NCBI RefSeq assembly: GCF_039535115.1
Contig: NZ_BAAAWO010000001.1
Span: 1,984,001 to 2,048,000, forward strand
Direction of reading: 5' to 3'
DNA length: 64,000 nucleotides
Source of the DNA: Paeniglutamicibacter sulfureus
GTDB lineage: Bacteria; Actinomycetota; Actinomycetes; Actinomycetales; Micrococcaceae
Position numbers and translations under genes: made by a program. The notes under the pieces were generated by a model. That model had not been told where the DNA came from. It saw nothing but the letters and a program-made list of their open reading frames with translations, and made no database searches. Below, one piece after another: positions 1-8,272 of this stretch. Position 1 is the first letter of the stretch, and each line of letters opens with the position of its first letter.

Positions 1-1
1 G

Positions 2-481
2 GACCTGGTGGGCTTCGGCCGTTTCCCGCACTCCGGGGGCCACCCCACCGCGCAGGACGAAAAGCACATCCTCGAGGCCATGGAGCAGTTGGACCTGACT
101 CCGCTGGCCGACAGGTTCCTGGACGAGCTCTCCGGCGGGCAGCGCCAGCGCGCCTACATCGCCATGGTGCTGGCCCAGGACACCGACTACCTGCTGCTCG
201 ACGAGCCGCTGAACAACCTGGACATGAAGCACTCGGTGGAGATGATGCGCATGATCCGCCGGCTGGCCGACGAGCTGGGCAAGACGGTGGTCATCGTCAT
301 CCACGACATCAACTTCGCCTCCTGCTACTCGGACACCATTCTGGCGATGCGCGAGGGCGTGCTGGTGCACCAGGGGACCCCGGCGGAGATCATGACCGGG
401 GACGTGTTGCGCGACGTGTACGACATCGACATCCGCATCGAGGAGATCGACGGAAACCGGATCGGCGTGTACTTCGCCTGA
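2..481 (+). CDS. Iron-siderophore-type ABC transporter ATPase, 5'-truncated
   Basis: C-terminal part of an ABC ATPase of the FepC/FecE class. The frame is open to the first base of the window (reads DLVGFGRFPH), so the start and Walker A lie upstream. Visible are the signature LSGGQRQRAYIAMVLAQ, Walker B with catalytic Glu (YLLLDEPLNNLD) and the switch His (VIVIHDINFA). The LVxxGRFPHxG stretch after the Q-loop is typical of siderophore, heme or cobalamin importer ATPases, so it probably powers ferric-siderophore uptake with permeases encoded upstream. The substrate cannot be read from this subunit. A small GC hairpin near 488-502 follows the stop. Confidence 0.85.
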   Translation, partial: DLVGFGRFPHSGGHPTAQDEKHILEAMEQLDLTPLADRFLDELSGGQRQRAYIAMVLAQDTDYLLLDEPLNNLDMKHSVEMMRMIRRLADELGKTVVIVIHDINFASCYSDTILAMREGVLVHQGTPAEIMTGDVLRDVYDIDIRIEEIDGNRIGVYFA

Positions 482-750
482 TCACCTGCGCCGCTATGCG
501 GCGGGGTAACTCGTCAGGGGTGGATGAATGGTTTTGCGCGAGGCTTGGGGAACCGCGGATGCCTCAATGGCGCCCCCTGGGCTGGTGCATTTACAGGATT
601 TGGGTGGAATTCGGGTAAGTTTGCCCACAATGCGAGACGCCACCCGACACTAATAACTATTCATTGACCTGCATATTGCGCGGTTTTTGCGCGGTCGGCC
701 GCCCCTTGCCGCAAAATCCGCAGCTTTGGAAAAATGCAAAAATTGCCTAC

Positions 751-2220
751 ATGACCACGCACAACATCGCACCGGGCACGACGCGTCCGACGCTTCGCCA
801 GCAACTGGGAGCCCGCAAGCCCATCGAGTCCTTCATCGCCGAGGCAGGCAACGGAACCGGCGACGGACCCAAGCTGCGCCGCACGCTCGGGCTGCTGCAC
901 CTGACCATGATCAGCGTCGGCGCCACCCTGGGCACCGGCATCTTCGTGGTGCTCTCCTCCTCGGTGCCGATGGCCGGGCCTGCGGTGTGGATCTCCTTCG
1001 CCATCGCCGGGCTCGCCGCACTCTTCGCGGCGCTCTCCTACGCGGAAATGGCCGGCGCGGTCCCCGTTTCCGGGTCGAGCTACACCTACACCTACGCGAC
1101 CATGGGCGAAGGCCTGGCCTGGATCTGCGGGTGGTGCCTGGTGCTCGAGTACGCTGTCTCCGTCGCGGCGATTGCGGTGGGAGCCGGCGAATACCTGAAT
1201 GAGATGGCCCGTTCGCTGGGCGTGGGCCTGCCCGCGGCACTGACCAATCCCCCGGGGTCCGATGGCGGCGTGTTCAACATCCCGGCCCTGCTGATCGTTC
1301 TGTTCGCCACGGTGCTGCTGGTGCGCGGCACCAAGGAATCCGCAATGGTCAACACCGTGCTGGTGTTCATCAAGATCGCGGTGCTGCTCTTCTTCATCGT
1401 CATCGCCTTCAGCGCCTTCACCTCCGGGAACTTCGACCCGCTGCTGCCGATGGGCACCGCCGGGGTCTCAGCGGCCGCAGCCCGCCTGTTCTTCTCCTAC
1501 ATCGGCTTCGATGCCGCCTCCACGGCCGGCGAGGAAGCAAAAAACCCGCAACGCGACCTGCCGCGGGCCATCGTGCTGTCCATGGTCATCATCACCTCCC
1601 TGTACATCCTGGTGGCCATCGCCGCGATCGGCGCCCGCCAGTGGACCTGGTTCGAAGGCAAGGAAGCGGCGCTGGTGCAGCTGCTCGAGGAAGTCACCGG
1701 CCAGGGCTGGGTGGCGCTGCTCTTTGCCGCCGGCGCCGTGCTGGCCATCGTCTCCATCGTGATCACGGTGCTCTACGGGCAGACCCGCATCCTGGTGGCG
1801 ATGAGCCGCGACGGCATGGTCCCGAAGGTCTTCGGCCGCATCTCCCCGCGCAACGGGGCCCCGGTGGCGGGGACCTGGATCACCGGCGGCGTGGTGGCCC
1901 TGGTGGCCGGATTGGTGCCGCTGGGCCAGCTGGCCGATGCCACGTCCATCGGCACACTCTTCGCGTTCTCGTTGGTCTCCCTTGCGGTGATCTTCCTGCG
2001 CCGGACGCAGCCTCAGCTGCCGCGCACCTTCAAGGTTCCGCTCTACCCCCTGACCCCGATCCTCGCGATCCTCTTCTGCGGTTACCTGATGCTCAACCTC
2101 GGGGTGGGCACCTGGGTGGTCTTCGCGGTGTGGATGGTCATCGGCGCCGCGATCTACCTCGGCTACGGGCGCCGCAACTCGAAGCTTGCCGCCAACTGGG
2201 ACATGCTCCGGAAAAACTAG
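751..2220 (+). CDS. APC-family cationic amino acid permease
   Basis: 489-aa integral membrane protein with about 12 hydrophobic segments. The N-terminal core LRRTLGLLHLTMISVGATLG followed by TGIF is the substrate-binding TM1 unwinding motif of the APC superfamily, CAT/YfnA branch. It probably imports basic or other amino acids by proton symport in the cytoplasmic membrane; the substrate is not predictable. I chose the ATG at 751 because the upstream extension from 664 lacks coding character and the family starts about 45 residues before TM1. No strong Shine-Dalgarno is visible. A strong hairpin follows the stop. Confidence 0.85.
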   Translation: MTTHNIAPGTTRPTLRQQLGARKPIESFIAEAGNGTGDGPKLRRTLGLLHLTMISVGATLGTGIFVVLSSSVPMAGPAVWISFAIAGLAALFAALSYAEMAGAVPVSGSSYTYTYATMGEGLAWICGWCLVLEYAVSVAAIAVGAGEYLNEMARSLGVGLPAALTNPPGSDGGVFNIPALLIVLFATVLLVRGTKESAMVNTVLVFIKIAVLLFFIVIAFSAFTSGNFDPLLPMGTAGVSAAAARLFFSYIGFDAASTAGEEAKNPQRDLPRAIVLSMVIITSLYILVAIAAIGARQWTWFEGKEAALVQLLEEVTGQGWVALLFAAGAVLAIVSIVITVLYGQTRILVAMSRDGMVPKVFGRISPRNGAPVAGTWITGGVVALVAGLVPLGQLADATSIGTLFAFSLVSLAVIFLRRTQPQLPRTFKVPLYPLTPILAILFCGYLMLNLGVGTWVVFAVWMVIGAAIYLGYGRRNSKLAANWDMLRKN

Positions 2221-2230
2221 GTGACTCACC

Positions 2231-2264
2231 CCGCCACACCGCTGCCTGGGCAGCGGTGTGGCGG
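2231..2264. terminator. Strong hairpin between convergent genes
   Basis: Perfect 16-bp inverted repeat (arms 2231-2246 and 2249-2264) with a nominal 2-nt loop, 10 nt after the permease stop and before the convergent membrane-protein gene. There is no U-tract, so it may act bidirectionally or as an RNA-stabilising stem. Confidence 0.7.
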
Positions 2265-2377
2265 ACTTGTGCAGGTCGCGCCAGGAGCTTTCCAGAACCA
2301 CGCAACCGGGCATCGGAGCCGATGGTGACGGGTTCAACGCCCATCTCCTGCCAGGGCCGGAGATCCGTGGCGGGGGC

Positions 2378-2965
2378 TTAGGGCATCGGCTGGACCGGAC
2401 CGCCCGGGACCGGACGGCCACGGCGCAACGGTATGGAGCAGGCAGCGGCCAAGGCCGCCATGCAGGCGCCGTAGATGAGGGTGTTCACGGCGAACCCCAC
2501 GCGGTCGCGCCCGGTGGGCGGGGACGTCATGAAAAACTTCGGACCCATCGCGGCCAGCAGCGGAATGTGCCCCGCAACGATCGTGCCCGCCGCTATACGC
2601 CCCCAGAGCGGGCCGCGGCCGGCCAGCACCATTCCTCCGGCCATGCCAAACAGGGGTGTGGCGATGGCGTTGGATCCCTCGCCCGTTTCAAGAAGTTTGC
2701 GCATGAGCCCGGGAAGCGGCAGCGTGCAAGCTGCGAAGACCAGCGGGCTGGCCGAGAACCGGTCCAGATTTCGTTCGGGGTCCCCCGCCCGCAGGTCGGC
2801 GCTGTGCGCCAGCATCGCGCCCGTGATGGCCCCGGGAAGCATGATCCCGACGATGGTGTTCCGGGGATTGACGCGCGAGGCGTCCCCGACGAGGTTCCCC
2901 ATGTACATGCGCATCGTCGCCGACCACCTCAGTCCGGCTGCTGCTCCCAGGATTATGCTTCGCAT
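2378..2965 (-). CDS. Hypothetical multi-pass membrane protein
   Basis: 195 aa with five or six hydrophobic stretches (examples: NTIVGIMLPGAITGAML, IAAGTIVAGHIPLLAAM, and a C-terminal GFAVNTLIYGACMAALAAAC). I do not recognise the family. The ATG at 2965 is supported by GGCGAGGA a few bases upstream; an in-frame extension to 3130 is Arg-rich and looks non-coding. It converges on the APC permease and is divergent from a small thioredoxin-like gene. GC3 is high, consistent with a resident gene. No function is assigned. Confidence 0.55.
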   Translation of the reverse strand: MRSIILGAAAGLRWSATMRMYMGNLVGDASRVNPRNTIVGIMLPGAITGAMLAHSADLRAGDPERNLDRFSASPLVFAACTLPLPGLMRKLLETGEGSNAIATPLFGMAGGMVLAGRGPLWGRIAAGTIVAGHIPLLAAMGPKFFMTSPPTGRDRVGFAVNTLIYGACMAALAAACSIPLRRGRPVPGGPVQPMP

Positions 2966-3093
2966 CGGTCCTCGCCCTGTTCCATTGATGGTGGCCACGA
3001 TGATCCTCCGTGGCGACCTCGGGCACAATGACCGGGCCGCCCCATGGGCATGGACGGGAATCGAACTCGCCCGGCGTGGGTTGTACCCAGGTG

Positions 3094-3354
3094 ATGGAAC
3101 TCGTTCTTTACACCTCCGCCTTCTGCGCACCCTGCGTGCGTGCCCGTTCCGTCCTCGGGAACGCCGAAAAACTGCTGCCTCAGGCCCGCTTCCGGGAAGT
3201 CGACGTGCCCTCGAACCTCGGGGAGTCCGAGTCCTCCGGCATCGTCTCGACTCCCACGCTGGTGGTGCTTCGCGAGGGCACCGAGGTGTTCCGGGCCTCC
3301 GGGGTGCCCAGCGTGCAGCAGGTGCTGGCCGCCGCCGCGCTGGCCCTGGACTAG
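3094..3354 (+). CDS. Small thioredoxin-fold protein with CxxC
   Basis: 86-aa thioredoxin-like protein. It opens MELVLYTSAFCAPC, a beta strand followed by a CAPC redox motif, and has the cis-Pro loop STPTLVV that closes the active site. The length is that of glutaredoxin-like or minimal thioredoxin proteins. It probably performs dithiol-disulfide exchange in the cytoplasm, as there is no signal peptide. A GTG at 3091 is an alternative start one codon earlier; longer in-frame extensions look non-coding. Its upstream region is shared with the divergent membrane-protein gene. Confidence 0.7.
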   Translation: MELVLYTSAFCAPCVRARSVLGNAEKLLPQARFREVDVPSNLGESESSGIVSTPTLVVLREGTEVFRASGVPSVQQVLAAAALALD

Positions 3355-3415
3355 CACCGGCTCCGCGCCGGGGCCCGGGTCGGCTCCTCCCGCACCCGGA
3401 GGCGGTCGAAGGGCG

Positions 3416-4264
3416 CTAGCGCAGCCCGCCAAGCTGAAGGTTGCGCAGGTATCCGAGGGAGTCCGAGGCTAGCGCATCCTGGCTGCTGGCCAGCGGGCGC
3501 CAGGTGTGCGCGCTGCCCGGCGCGAAGGACTCCACGCACAGCGGCCCGGTGTAGACGGCCAGGTCCAGGGCGTGGATGAAGGCGTTGAAGTCGAAGTGGT
3601 CGGCCCCGACGGCTCCCCGGTTGTTGCCGCTGACCTGCACATGGGCGATGTGGCCCATGGCGCGGGCCACCGAGGCGGCGATGTTCCCTTCCTCGATGTT
3701 CAGGTGGTAGGTGTCAAGGAGCATGCCGAGGCCCGGTCCCAGCAGCGGTTCGAGGGCGTCGAAGGCCTGGTCGACGGTGTTGATGAAACTGGTTTCGTAG
3801 CGGTTCAGCGGCTCGATGGCCAGGGTGACTCCGCGCGCCACCGCACGGTCGACCAACGGGGCGAGGTTGGTGCGCAGCTGGAGGTAGGCGTGCTCGCGCT
3901 CGGCCCCGGTCATCGTCCAGGTGCGCCCGGTGGAGGCGTGGAGCGGCCCGGCCACGGTGTCGGCGCCGAGCTCCGCGGCCACGTCGATGCACTGCGCCAG
4001 GTAATGCCCGGTGGCGGCGATTTCCGCTGCCGGGGCGGAGACCAGGTTGCGCAACGGGGTCATCACCCCGATCACCACCGGGGCCAGCCCGTGGCCGGCG
4101 AGGACCTCCCGGGCGGCGGCCGGGTCCCAGTCGCCGGGGTTTTCCAGCGGCAACTCGATGGCGCCGAACCCCAGGGCCGCTGCGTGGGCGGCCAGTTCCG
4201 CGAGGGAGGCGTCGTCCAGCCGCCGGGTCCACAACCGGGTACTCACGCCCAACGTGCGTTCCAT
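3416..4264 (-). CDS. Sugar phosphate isomerase/epimerase-like TIM-barrel protein
   Basis: 282-aa xylose-isomerase-like TIM barrel (AP-endonuclease-2 superfamily), close in layout to ketose 3-epimerases (D-psicose/D-tagatose type). Candidate metal-binding and catalytic carboxylates lie in TLAIEPLNRYETSF and LCVESF; MLLDTYHLNIEE and HVQVSGNNRG supply the usual Asp/His ligands. It probably epimerises or isomerises a ketose or keto-sugar derivative in the cytoplasm. The neighbours (thioredoxin-like protein, YqaJ nuclease) give no pathway clue. It is divergent from the YqaJ gene with a 186-bp intergenic region. Confidence 0.75.
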   Translation of the reverse strand: MERTLGVSTRLWTRRLDDASLAELAAHAAALGFGAIELPLENPGDWDPAAAREVLAGHGLAPVVIGVMTPLRNLVSAPAAEIAATGHYLAQCIDVAAELGADTVAGPLHASTGRTWTMTGAEREHAYLQLRTNLAPLVDRAVARGVTLAIEPLNRYETSFINTVDQAFDALEPLLGPGLGMLLDTYHLNIEEGNIAASVARAMGHIAHVQVSGNNRGAVGADHFDFNAFIHALDLAVYTGPLCVESFAPGSAHTWRPLASSQDALASDSLGYLRNLQLGGLR

Positions 4265-4450
4265 GGTTCCTGCTCCCCTGCCGTTGGCCTGCGTATCGAT
4301 TGCCCCGGGCGCGCGGAACGTGCGCCGAAGCCCTTGGTGCCCATGCTACGTCCGGCCGGTTGCCCCTGCCAGTGCGGGGCGGTGCACATCGCCCGGGACC
4401 CCGCCCGCCGATACGCGGCGCGCCGCCGGTTCGCGGTGCGGGGTTTTATT

Positions 4451-5116
4451 GTGAAGAATGGGTCGGTGATCCCCTCGCCTGTTGAACCCGCCCCCGCCGC
4501 CTGCCTGCAACGGATCGTCGCCGATTCCTCGGACCGGATCGCATGGCTGCGGGCCCGTTCGCAGGGCATCACCGCCACCGACGTGGCCAAGCTTTCCACC
4601 CCGAAGTCCATCCAGTCGGCGGCCTGGGACAAGCTGCACGGCTCGGGCTTCGGCGGGAACCCCTACACCGACCACGGTCGGTCCCGCGAACCAGTGATCG
4701 CCGCGTGGGTGCAGGAGAACTTCGGGATCCTTCCCTCCAGCCAGCTCTTCCACGCGGCGGAGAACCACATCCACCTCGCCACGCCCGACGGGTTGGGCAT
4801 CCGCGAGACAGGCCGGGTGGAGCTTGCGGAAATCAAGACCACCAACAAGCCGTTCAAGACGATTCCGCGCAACTACCTGCGCCAGGTGTTCTGGCAGCAA
4901 TACGTGCTCGGCGCCGAACGCACGCTTTTTGTCTGGGAGCCGCACAAGGACTTCGTCCCGACGCATGCCGAACCGCTGACCCGCTGGGTTGACCGGGACG
5001 ACGCGGCGATCAGGGACCTGATTGCCAAGGCCGACGAGATGGTGGCGGTCCTGCGCGAACGCACGGCCGCGGCCCGCGCGCGCGCCGACTATGGGCCCGC
5101 CGCGCTGTACCTCTGA
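4451..5116 (+). CDS. Stand-alone YqaJ-type recombinase nuclease
   Basis: About 221 aa, YqaJ-like viral recombinase domain (PD-(D/E)XK fold; lambda-exonuclease relatives). Motifs in order: QGITATDVAKLSTPKS (N-terminal helix motif), GRSREPVIAAWVQENFG, the metal site LATPDGLG with Asp, then ELAEIKTTNK (ExK), then YLRQVFWQQYVLGAERTLFV (the conserved Y-x-x-Q helix). It should degrade or resect double-stranded DNA ends. The start is uncertain: GTG at 4451 is used, GTG at 4466 is also possible, and neither has a clear ribosome-binding site. No RecT/Bet annealase or phage gene is adjacent. Confidence 0.8.
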   Translation: MKNGSVIPSPVEPAPAACLQRIVADSSDRIAWLRARSQGITATDVAKLSTPKSIQSAAWDKLHGSGFGGNPYTDHGRSREPVIAAWVQENFGILPSSQLFHAAENHIHLATPDGLGIRETGRVELAEIKTTNKPFKTIPRNYLRQVFWQQYVLGAERTLFVWEPHKDFVPTHAEPLTRWVDRDDAAIRDLIAKADEMVAVLRERTAAARARADYGPAALYL

Positions 5117-5152
5117 GCATTGTTCCCCGGCCCCTGATGATGGGGCTGCGGG

Positions 5153-6247
5153 TCAGGCCGGGGCGGCACCGGGCATCACTGGCTTGGGCAGTGCGTCGGG
5201 GTAGTCCTTGCCGAGCTCGGCAATCAGGTGCTCGCGGACGTAGTTGCGCAGGTCGTACAGGTCCCCGGGGTTCCTTGCGCTGACACCAATCGTGACTTTA
5301 AGGATTCCTCCGATGGCATCTGTCACGTTCAGGTCCCCGATGCGTCCGTCCCATAAATCCGTCGAGGCAAGCAATTGCTGGGTGCGGGTGCGCAGGTGCT
5401 CGATGGGTGCGTTCCAGTTCAAATCCAGTAGAACGAAGCCGCTGATCTCGGTACTGCGGCGCGACCAGTTCTCAAACGGGGTCGTGGTGAAGTGGGTCGA
5501 GGGGATGATCATCCGTCGCCCGTCCAGCAGCAGCACCACCACGTAGGTCAGCGTGATTTCCTCGATGGTTCCGCGCTGGGTCTCCACCACCACGGTGTCG
5601 TTGACCCGAATCGCGTCCGTGAAGGCGATCTGCAGCCCCGCAAAGACGTTGGCCAGGGAGGACTGCACGGCGAGCGCCGCGACCACGGAAATCAGGCCGG
5701 CGGAGGCCAGCAGGCCGGCTCCCAGCGCCCTGACCTCGGGAATCGTGAGCAGGGCCCCTGCCAGCGCCAGGGTGATGATCAACGCGGTGACCACCCTGCG
5801 CAGCAATCCGACTTGCGTCTGGATCTTGGCCAGACGCCGGGGATTCCCGTCGTCCCCGCGGTACCTGGCCAGGACGATGTCCTCGAAGACGCCTATCACG
5901 ACGATCAGCAACCACGCGATGGAGCTGATCAGCCCCAGCAAGAGCAGGAACTGCCAGATGGTGACCCATTGGCTCGGGGCAAAGCCCACTCCCACCGCGA
6001 CCTTGGTGAAGGCAAAGGCCAGGGTGAACAGCAACGGCGCGCGTCGCAGGGTGCGTTCGGGAGGAAGTCCCTGGATCCGGCGCAGCAGCCGCTTGAGAAT
6101 GAAGGACAGGACCACGGTGATAACGATCGCGGACAGTAACCCGATCGCAACCACAACCCAGGGCCGAATGGCATCGGGTAATGCGTTCGTGTTCTGCACG
6201 GCCTCGTTCAGGGCGTCGTCCAATTTTCCGGTGGCAAAGATCTGCAT
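5153..6247 (-). CDS. MscS-type mechanosensitive ion channel
   Basis: 364-aa small-conductance mechanosensitive channel. An N-terminal hydrophobic helix (IRPWVVVAIGLLSAIVITVV) and two further segments precede the pore-lining Gly/Ala-rich helix around LGAGLLASAGLISVVAALAV, then the beta domain QIAFTDAIRVNDTVVVETQR with GTIEEITLTYVVV, and a C-terminal alpha/beta domain. It releases solutes through the cytoplasmic membrane on hypo-osmotic shock. The gene ends close to the convergent YqaJ gene; its 5' side faces the divergent AMIN-like gene. Confidence 0.85.
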   Translation of the reverse strand: MQIFATGKLDDALNEAVQNTNALPDAIRPWVVVAIGLLSAIVITVVLSFILKRLLRRIQGLPPERTLRRAPLLFTLAFAFTKVAVGVGFAPSQWVTIWQFLLLLGLISSIAWLLIVVIGVFEDIVLARYRGDDGNPRRLAKIQTQVGLLRRVVTALIITLALAGALLTIPEVRALGAGLLASAGLISVVAALAVQSSLANVFAGLQIAFTDAIRVNDTVVVETQRGTIEEITLTYVVVLLLDGRRMIIPSTHFTTTPFENWSRRSTEISGFVLLDLNWNAPIEHLRTRTQQLLASTDLWDGRIGDLNVTDAIGGILKVTIGVSARNPGDLYDLRNYVREHLIAELGKDYPDALPKPVMPGAAPA

Positions 6248-6430
6248 CTCACAAGGTTGTCACACGCCCTTGGGTGCCGGCTGGATATCGCCCCACCACG
6301 TCGGTCATATCTCCTCTGGGTTGCAATGGCATGGATTGTGCGTAAACCCCCTTGCGAGGCGGTTTCCCGGCGCGCAAGCTGATCTCACCACCCCCTCCAC
6401 CCGCATTTTCCGCCCTTAGCGAGGCACACC

Positions 6431-6997
6431 ATGAAATCCAGGATCACCGCCGGCATCGCCGGTGCACTACTCATCGCGGGACTCGGCATCTCCCCCGTTT
6501 CCCCTGCGGCGACCGCCACGGCGGCCACCGCCCCCTATTGCGGCATCACCTGGGGCTCACTCGCCGACTCCGTCGCCGCATACTCGTCCGCCACCATCAC
6601 CAACGTCCGCACCGGCCGCCACACCTGCTATGACCGGATGGTCATCGACCTCAAGGGCAAGGTCAAGGGCTACGACGTGCGCTACGTCAACGCCGTCTTC
6701 ACCGAGGGCCAGGGCAAGCATGTCCCGCTTGCAGGCGCCGCCGACCTGCGCATCATCGTGAAGGCACCCGCCTACACGAGCTCCGGCACCCCCACCTACA
6801 ACCCGGCCAACCGGACCAACGCCAAGAACGTTTCCGGCTACACCACCTTCCGCCAAGTCGCCTACCTGGGCAGTTTGGAGGGGCAGACCTCCTTCGGCCT
6901 GGGCGTCCGCGCCCGGCTTCCGTTCCGCACCTTCGTCCTCACCGCCGCCGACGGGAGAACCAGCCGCCTGGTGATCGACGTGGCCCATCGCTGGTAG
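6431..6997 (+). CDS. Secreted AMIN-like domain protein
   Basis: 188 aa with a Sec signal peptide (MKSRITAGIAGALLIAGLGI, Ala-rich cleavage region near residues 25-33). The mature part has the pattern of the actinobacterial AMIN-like beta-sandwich: CGITWGSLADS, HTCYDRMVIDLKG, YDVRYVNAVFTEGQGK, and a C-terminal RLVIDVAHRW strand. Two Cys (in APYCGI and RHTCYD) could form a disulfide. These domains are thought to bind cell-envelope polymers. It is monocistronic, with a GC hairpin downstream. Confidence 0.75.
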   Translation: MKSRITAGIAGALLIAGLGISPVSPAATATAATAPYCGITWGSLADSVAAYSSATITNVRTGRHTCYDRMVIDLKGKVKGYDVRYVNAVFTEGQGKHVPLAGAADLRIIVKAPAYTSSGTPTYNPANRTNAKNVSGYTTFRQVAYLGSLEGQTSFGLGVRARLPFRTFVLTAADGRTSRLVIDVAHRW

Positions 6998-7017
6998 CGG
7001 AGCGCGGGAACACCTGC

Positions 7018-7063
7018 GGGCACCGGTTCGGCACCACGGCTTCGTGGCGCGGGACCGGTGCCC
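7018..7063 (+). terminator. Hairpin terminator after the AMIN-like gene
   Basis: A 10-bp outer stem (7018-7027 with 7054-7063) encloses a second hairpin (7034-7038 with 7043-7047), followed by a short TTT stretch. It lies 21 bp after the stop codon. Confidence 0.65.
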
Positions 7064-7143
7064 TTTCCCTGCCCGCGTTGCCACGGCCCGGAGCCGGACC
7101 GGCACCCCAACAAGGGACGCAAGGCCCACGCGAGAGCGGTGTT

Positions 7144-7165
7144 GGATGACAAAACAACGTCATCC
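7144..7165. promoter_or_regulatory. Inverted repeat upstream of the PhzF gene
   Basis: Perfect 7-bp arms (GGATGAC / GTCATCC) around an 8-nt AT-richer spacer, 37 bp before the PhzF start. Position and geometry suit an operator. The PhzF ATG has no Shine-Dalgarno and a TATGAC hexamer lies about 12 nt upstream, so transcription may be leaderless. Confidence 0.35.
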
Positions 7166-7201
7166 GGGACGCCGCACCGGCGGATATGACACGATTCATG
7201 C

Positions 7202-8197
7202 ATGAGTATTGCCCGCCCATACAAGCAAGTAGATGTCTTCGCATCCTCCCCCTACACCGGCAACGGCCTGGCCGTGGTGCTTGACGGCGAGGGACTCAGC
7301 GATGCCCAGATGCTGGGCTTCGCCAATTGGACCAACCTCGCCGAGACGGTGTTCCTGCTGCCGGCCACGCATCCGGATGCCGACTACCGGGCGCGGATCT
7401 TCACGACCACCACGGAACTGCCCTTTGCCGGGCACCCCACCCTGGGTGCGGCGCACGCCTGGCTGGAGGCCGGAGGGGAGCCCAAGAACCCCGCCGGGCT
7501 GGTCCAGGAATGCGGGGCCGGGCTCATCGAGGTCCGCCGCGTCCCCGGCGAGCACCCCGAGGACCCCGAGTCCCTGGCGTTCAAGGCCCCGCCCATGGTC
7601 CGCACCGGCGAGCTCGAGGACGACGTGCTGGAATGGGCGCTGGGCGGACTCGGCCTGGCACGCGAGGACGTGCTGGCGCACCAGTGGGTGGCCAACGGGC
7701 CCAACTGGGCGGGATTGCTGCTGCGCGATGCGGACCTGGTGCTTTCGCTGGAGCCCGACTACACGGCCCTGGCCGGGCTGGAGATCGGGGTCATCGCCCC
7801 GCACACCGTCGGCGGCGTTCCCGCCCGTTCCTACGACCCGAATGTACCCGAGGCCCGGCCGGCCGGGGCGCGGGAGGAATTGAGCCCGGTATCGGCGGCC
7901 GACGAGCGCCGCGGCGCCCAGCGCTTCCGCAACGTGGTCACCGGCGCGCCGGCCGACTACGAGGTGCGGGCCTTCTGCCCCGGCGAGGGCCTTCAGGAAG
8001 ACCCTGCGACCGGTTCCCTGAATGCCGGCTTCGGCGTGTGGCTCACCGGGTCCGGGCTGGCCCCGGCCTCCTACACCGTGCGCCAGGGAACCCGCCTGGG
8101 CCGCTCGGCGATCCTGCACGTGGAATCCGACGCTGCAGGCGTATGGATTGCCGGGCACTCGGTGACTTGCATCGACGGCGTCGTCAACCTCCCCTAG
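7202..8197 (+). CDS. PhzF-family isomerase/epimerase-like protein
   Basis: 331-aa PhzF family protein (diaminopimelate-epimerase fold, two pseudo-symmetric halves). Key motifs are YTGNGLAVVLDG, WTNLAETVFLLPA with the catalytic Glu at residue 48, ELPFAGHPTLGAAHAWLEAG, and the second-half loop EDPATGSLNAGFG. PhzF proteins isomerise small metabolites; without phenazine genes nearby the substrate is unknown, and phenazine synthesis should not be inferred. The gene stands alone between the AMIN-like gene and the DHA2 transporter gene. Confidence 0.85.
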   Translation: MSIARPYKQVDVFASSPYTGNGLAVVLDGEGLSDAQMLGFANWTNLAETVFLLPATHPDADYRARIFTTTTELPFAGHPTLGAAHAWLEAGGEPKNPAGLVQECGAGLIEVRRVPGEHPEDPESLAFKAPPMVRTGELEDDVLEWALGGLGLAREDVLAHQWVANGPNWAGLLLRDADLVLSLEPDYTALAGLEIGVIAPHTVGGVPARSYDPNVPEARPAGAREELSPVSAADERRGAQRFRNVVTGAPADYEVRAFCPGEGLQEDPATGSLNAGFGVWLTGSGLAPASYTVRQGTRLGRSAILHVESDAAGVWIAGHSVTCIDGVVNLP

Positions 8198-8272
8198 ACG
8201 CAAAAAACAGTGCAGTGTGAGGTGGGGCTCAATACCCTGTATTACCTTGGCGACCCGGAGTAGGCTCGGGCG

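Noticed and set aside
3506..4450. N-terminal extension of the YqaJ ORF
   Set aside because: It runs antisense through the TIM-barrel gene and has no domain content; GTG 4451 is used.
7202..8197. Phenazine biosynthesis
   Set aside because: A PhzF-fold protein alone, without other phz genes, does not support it.
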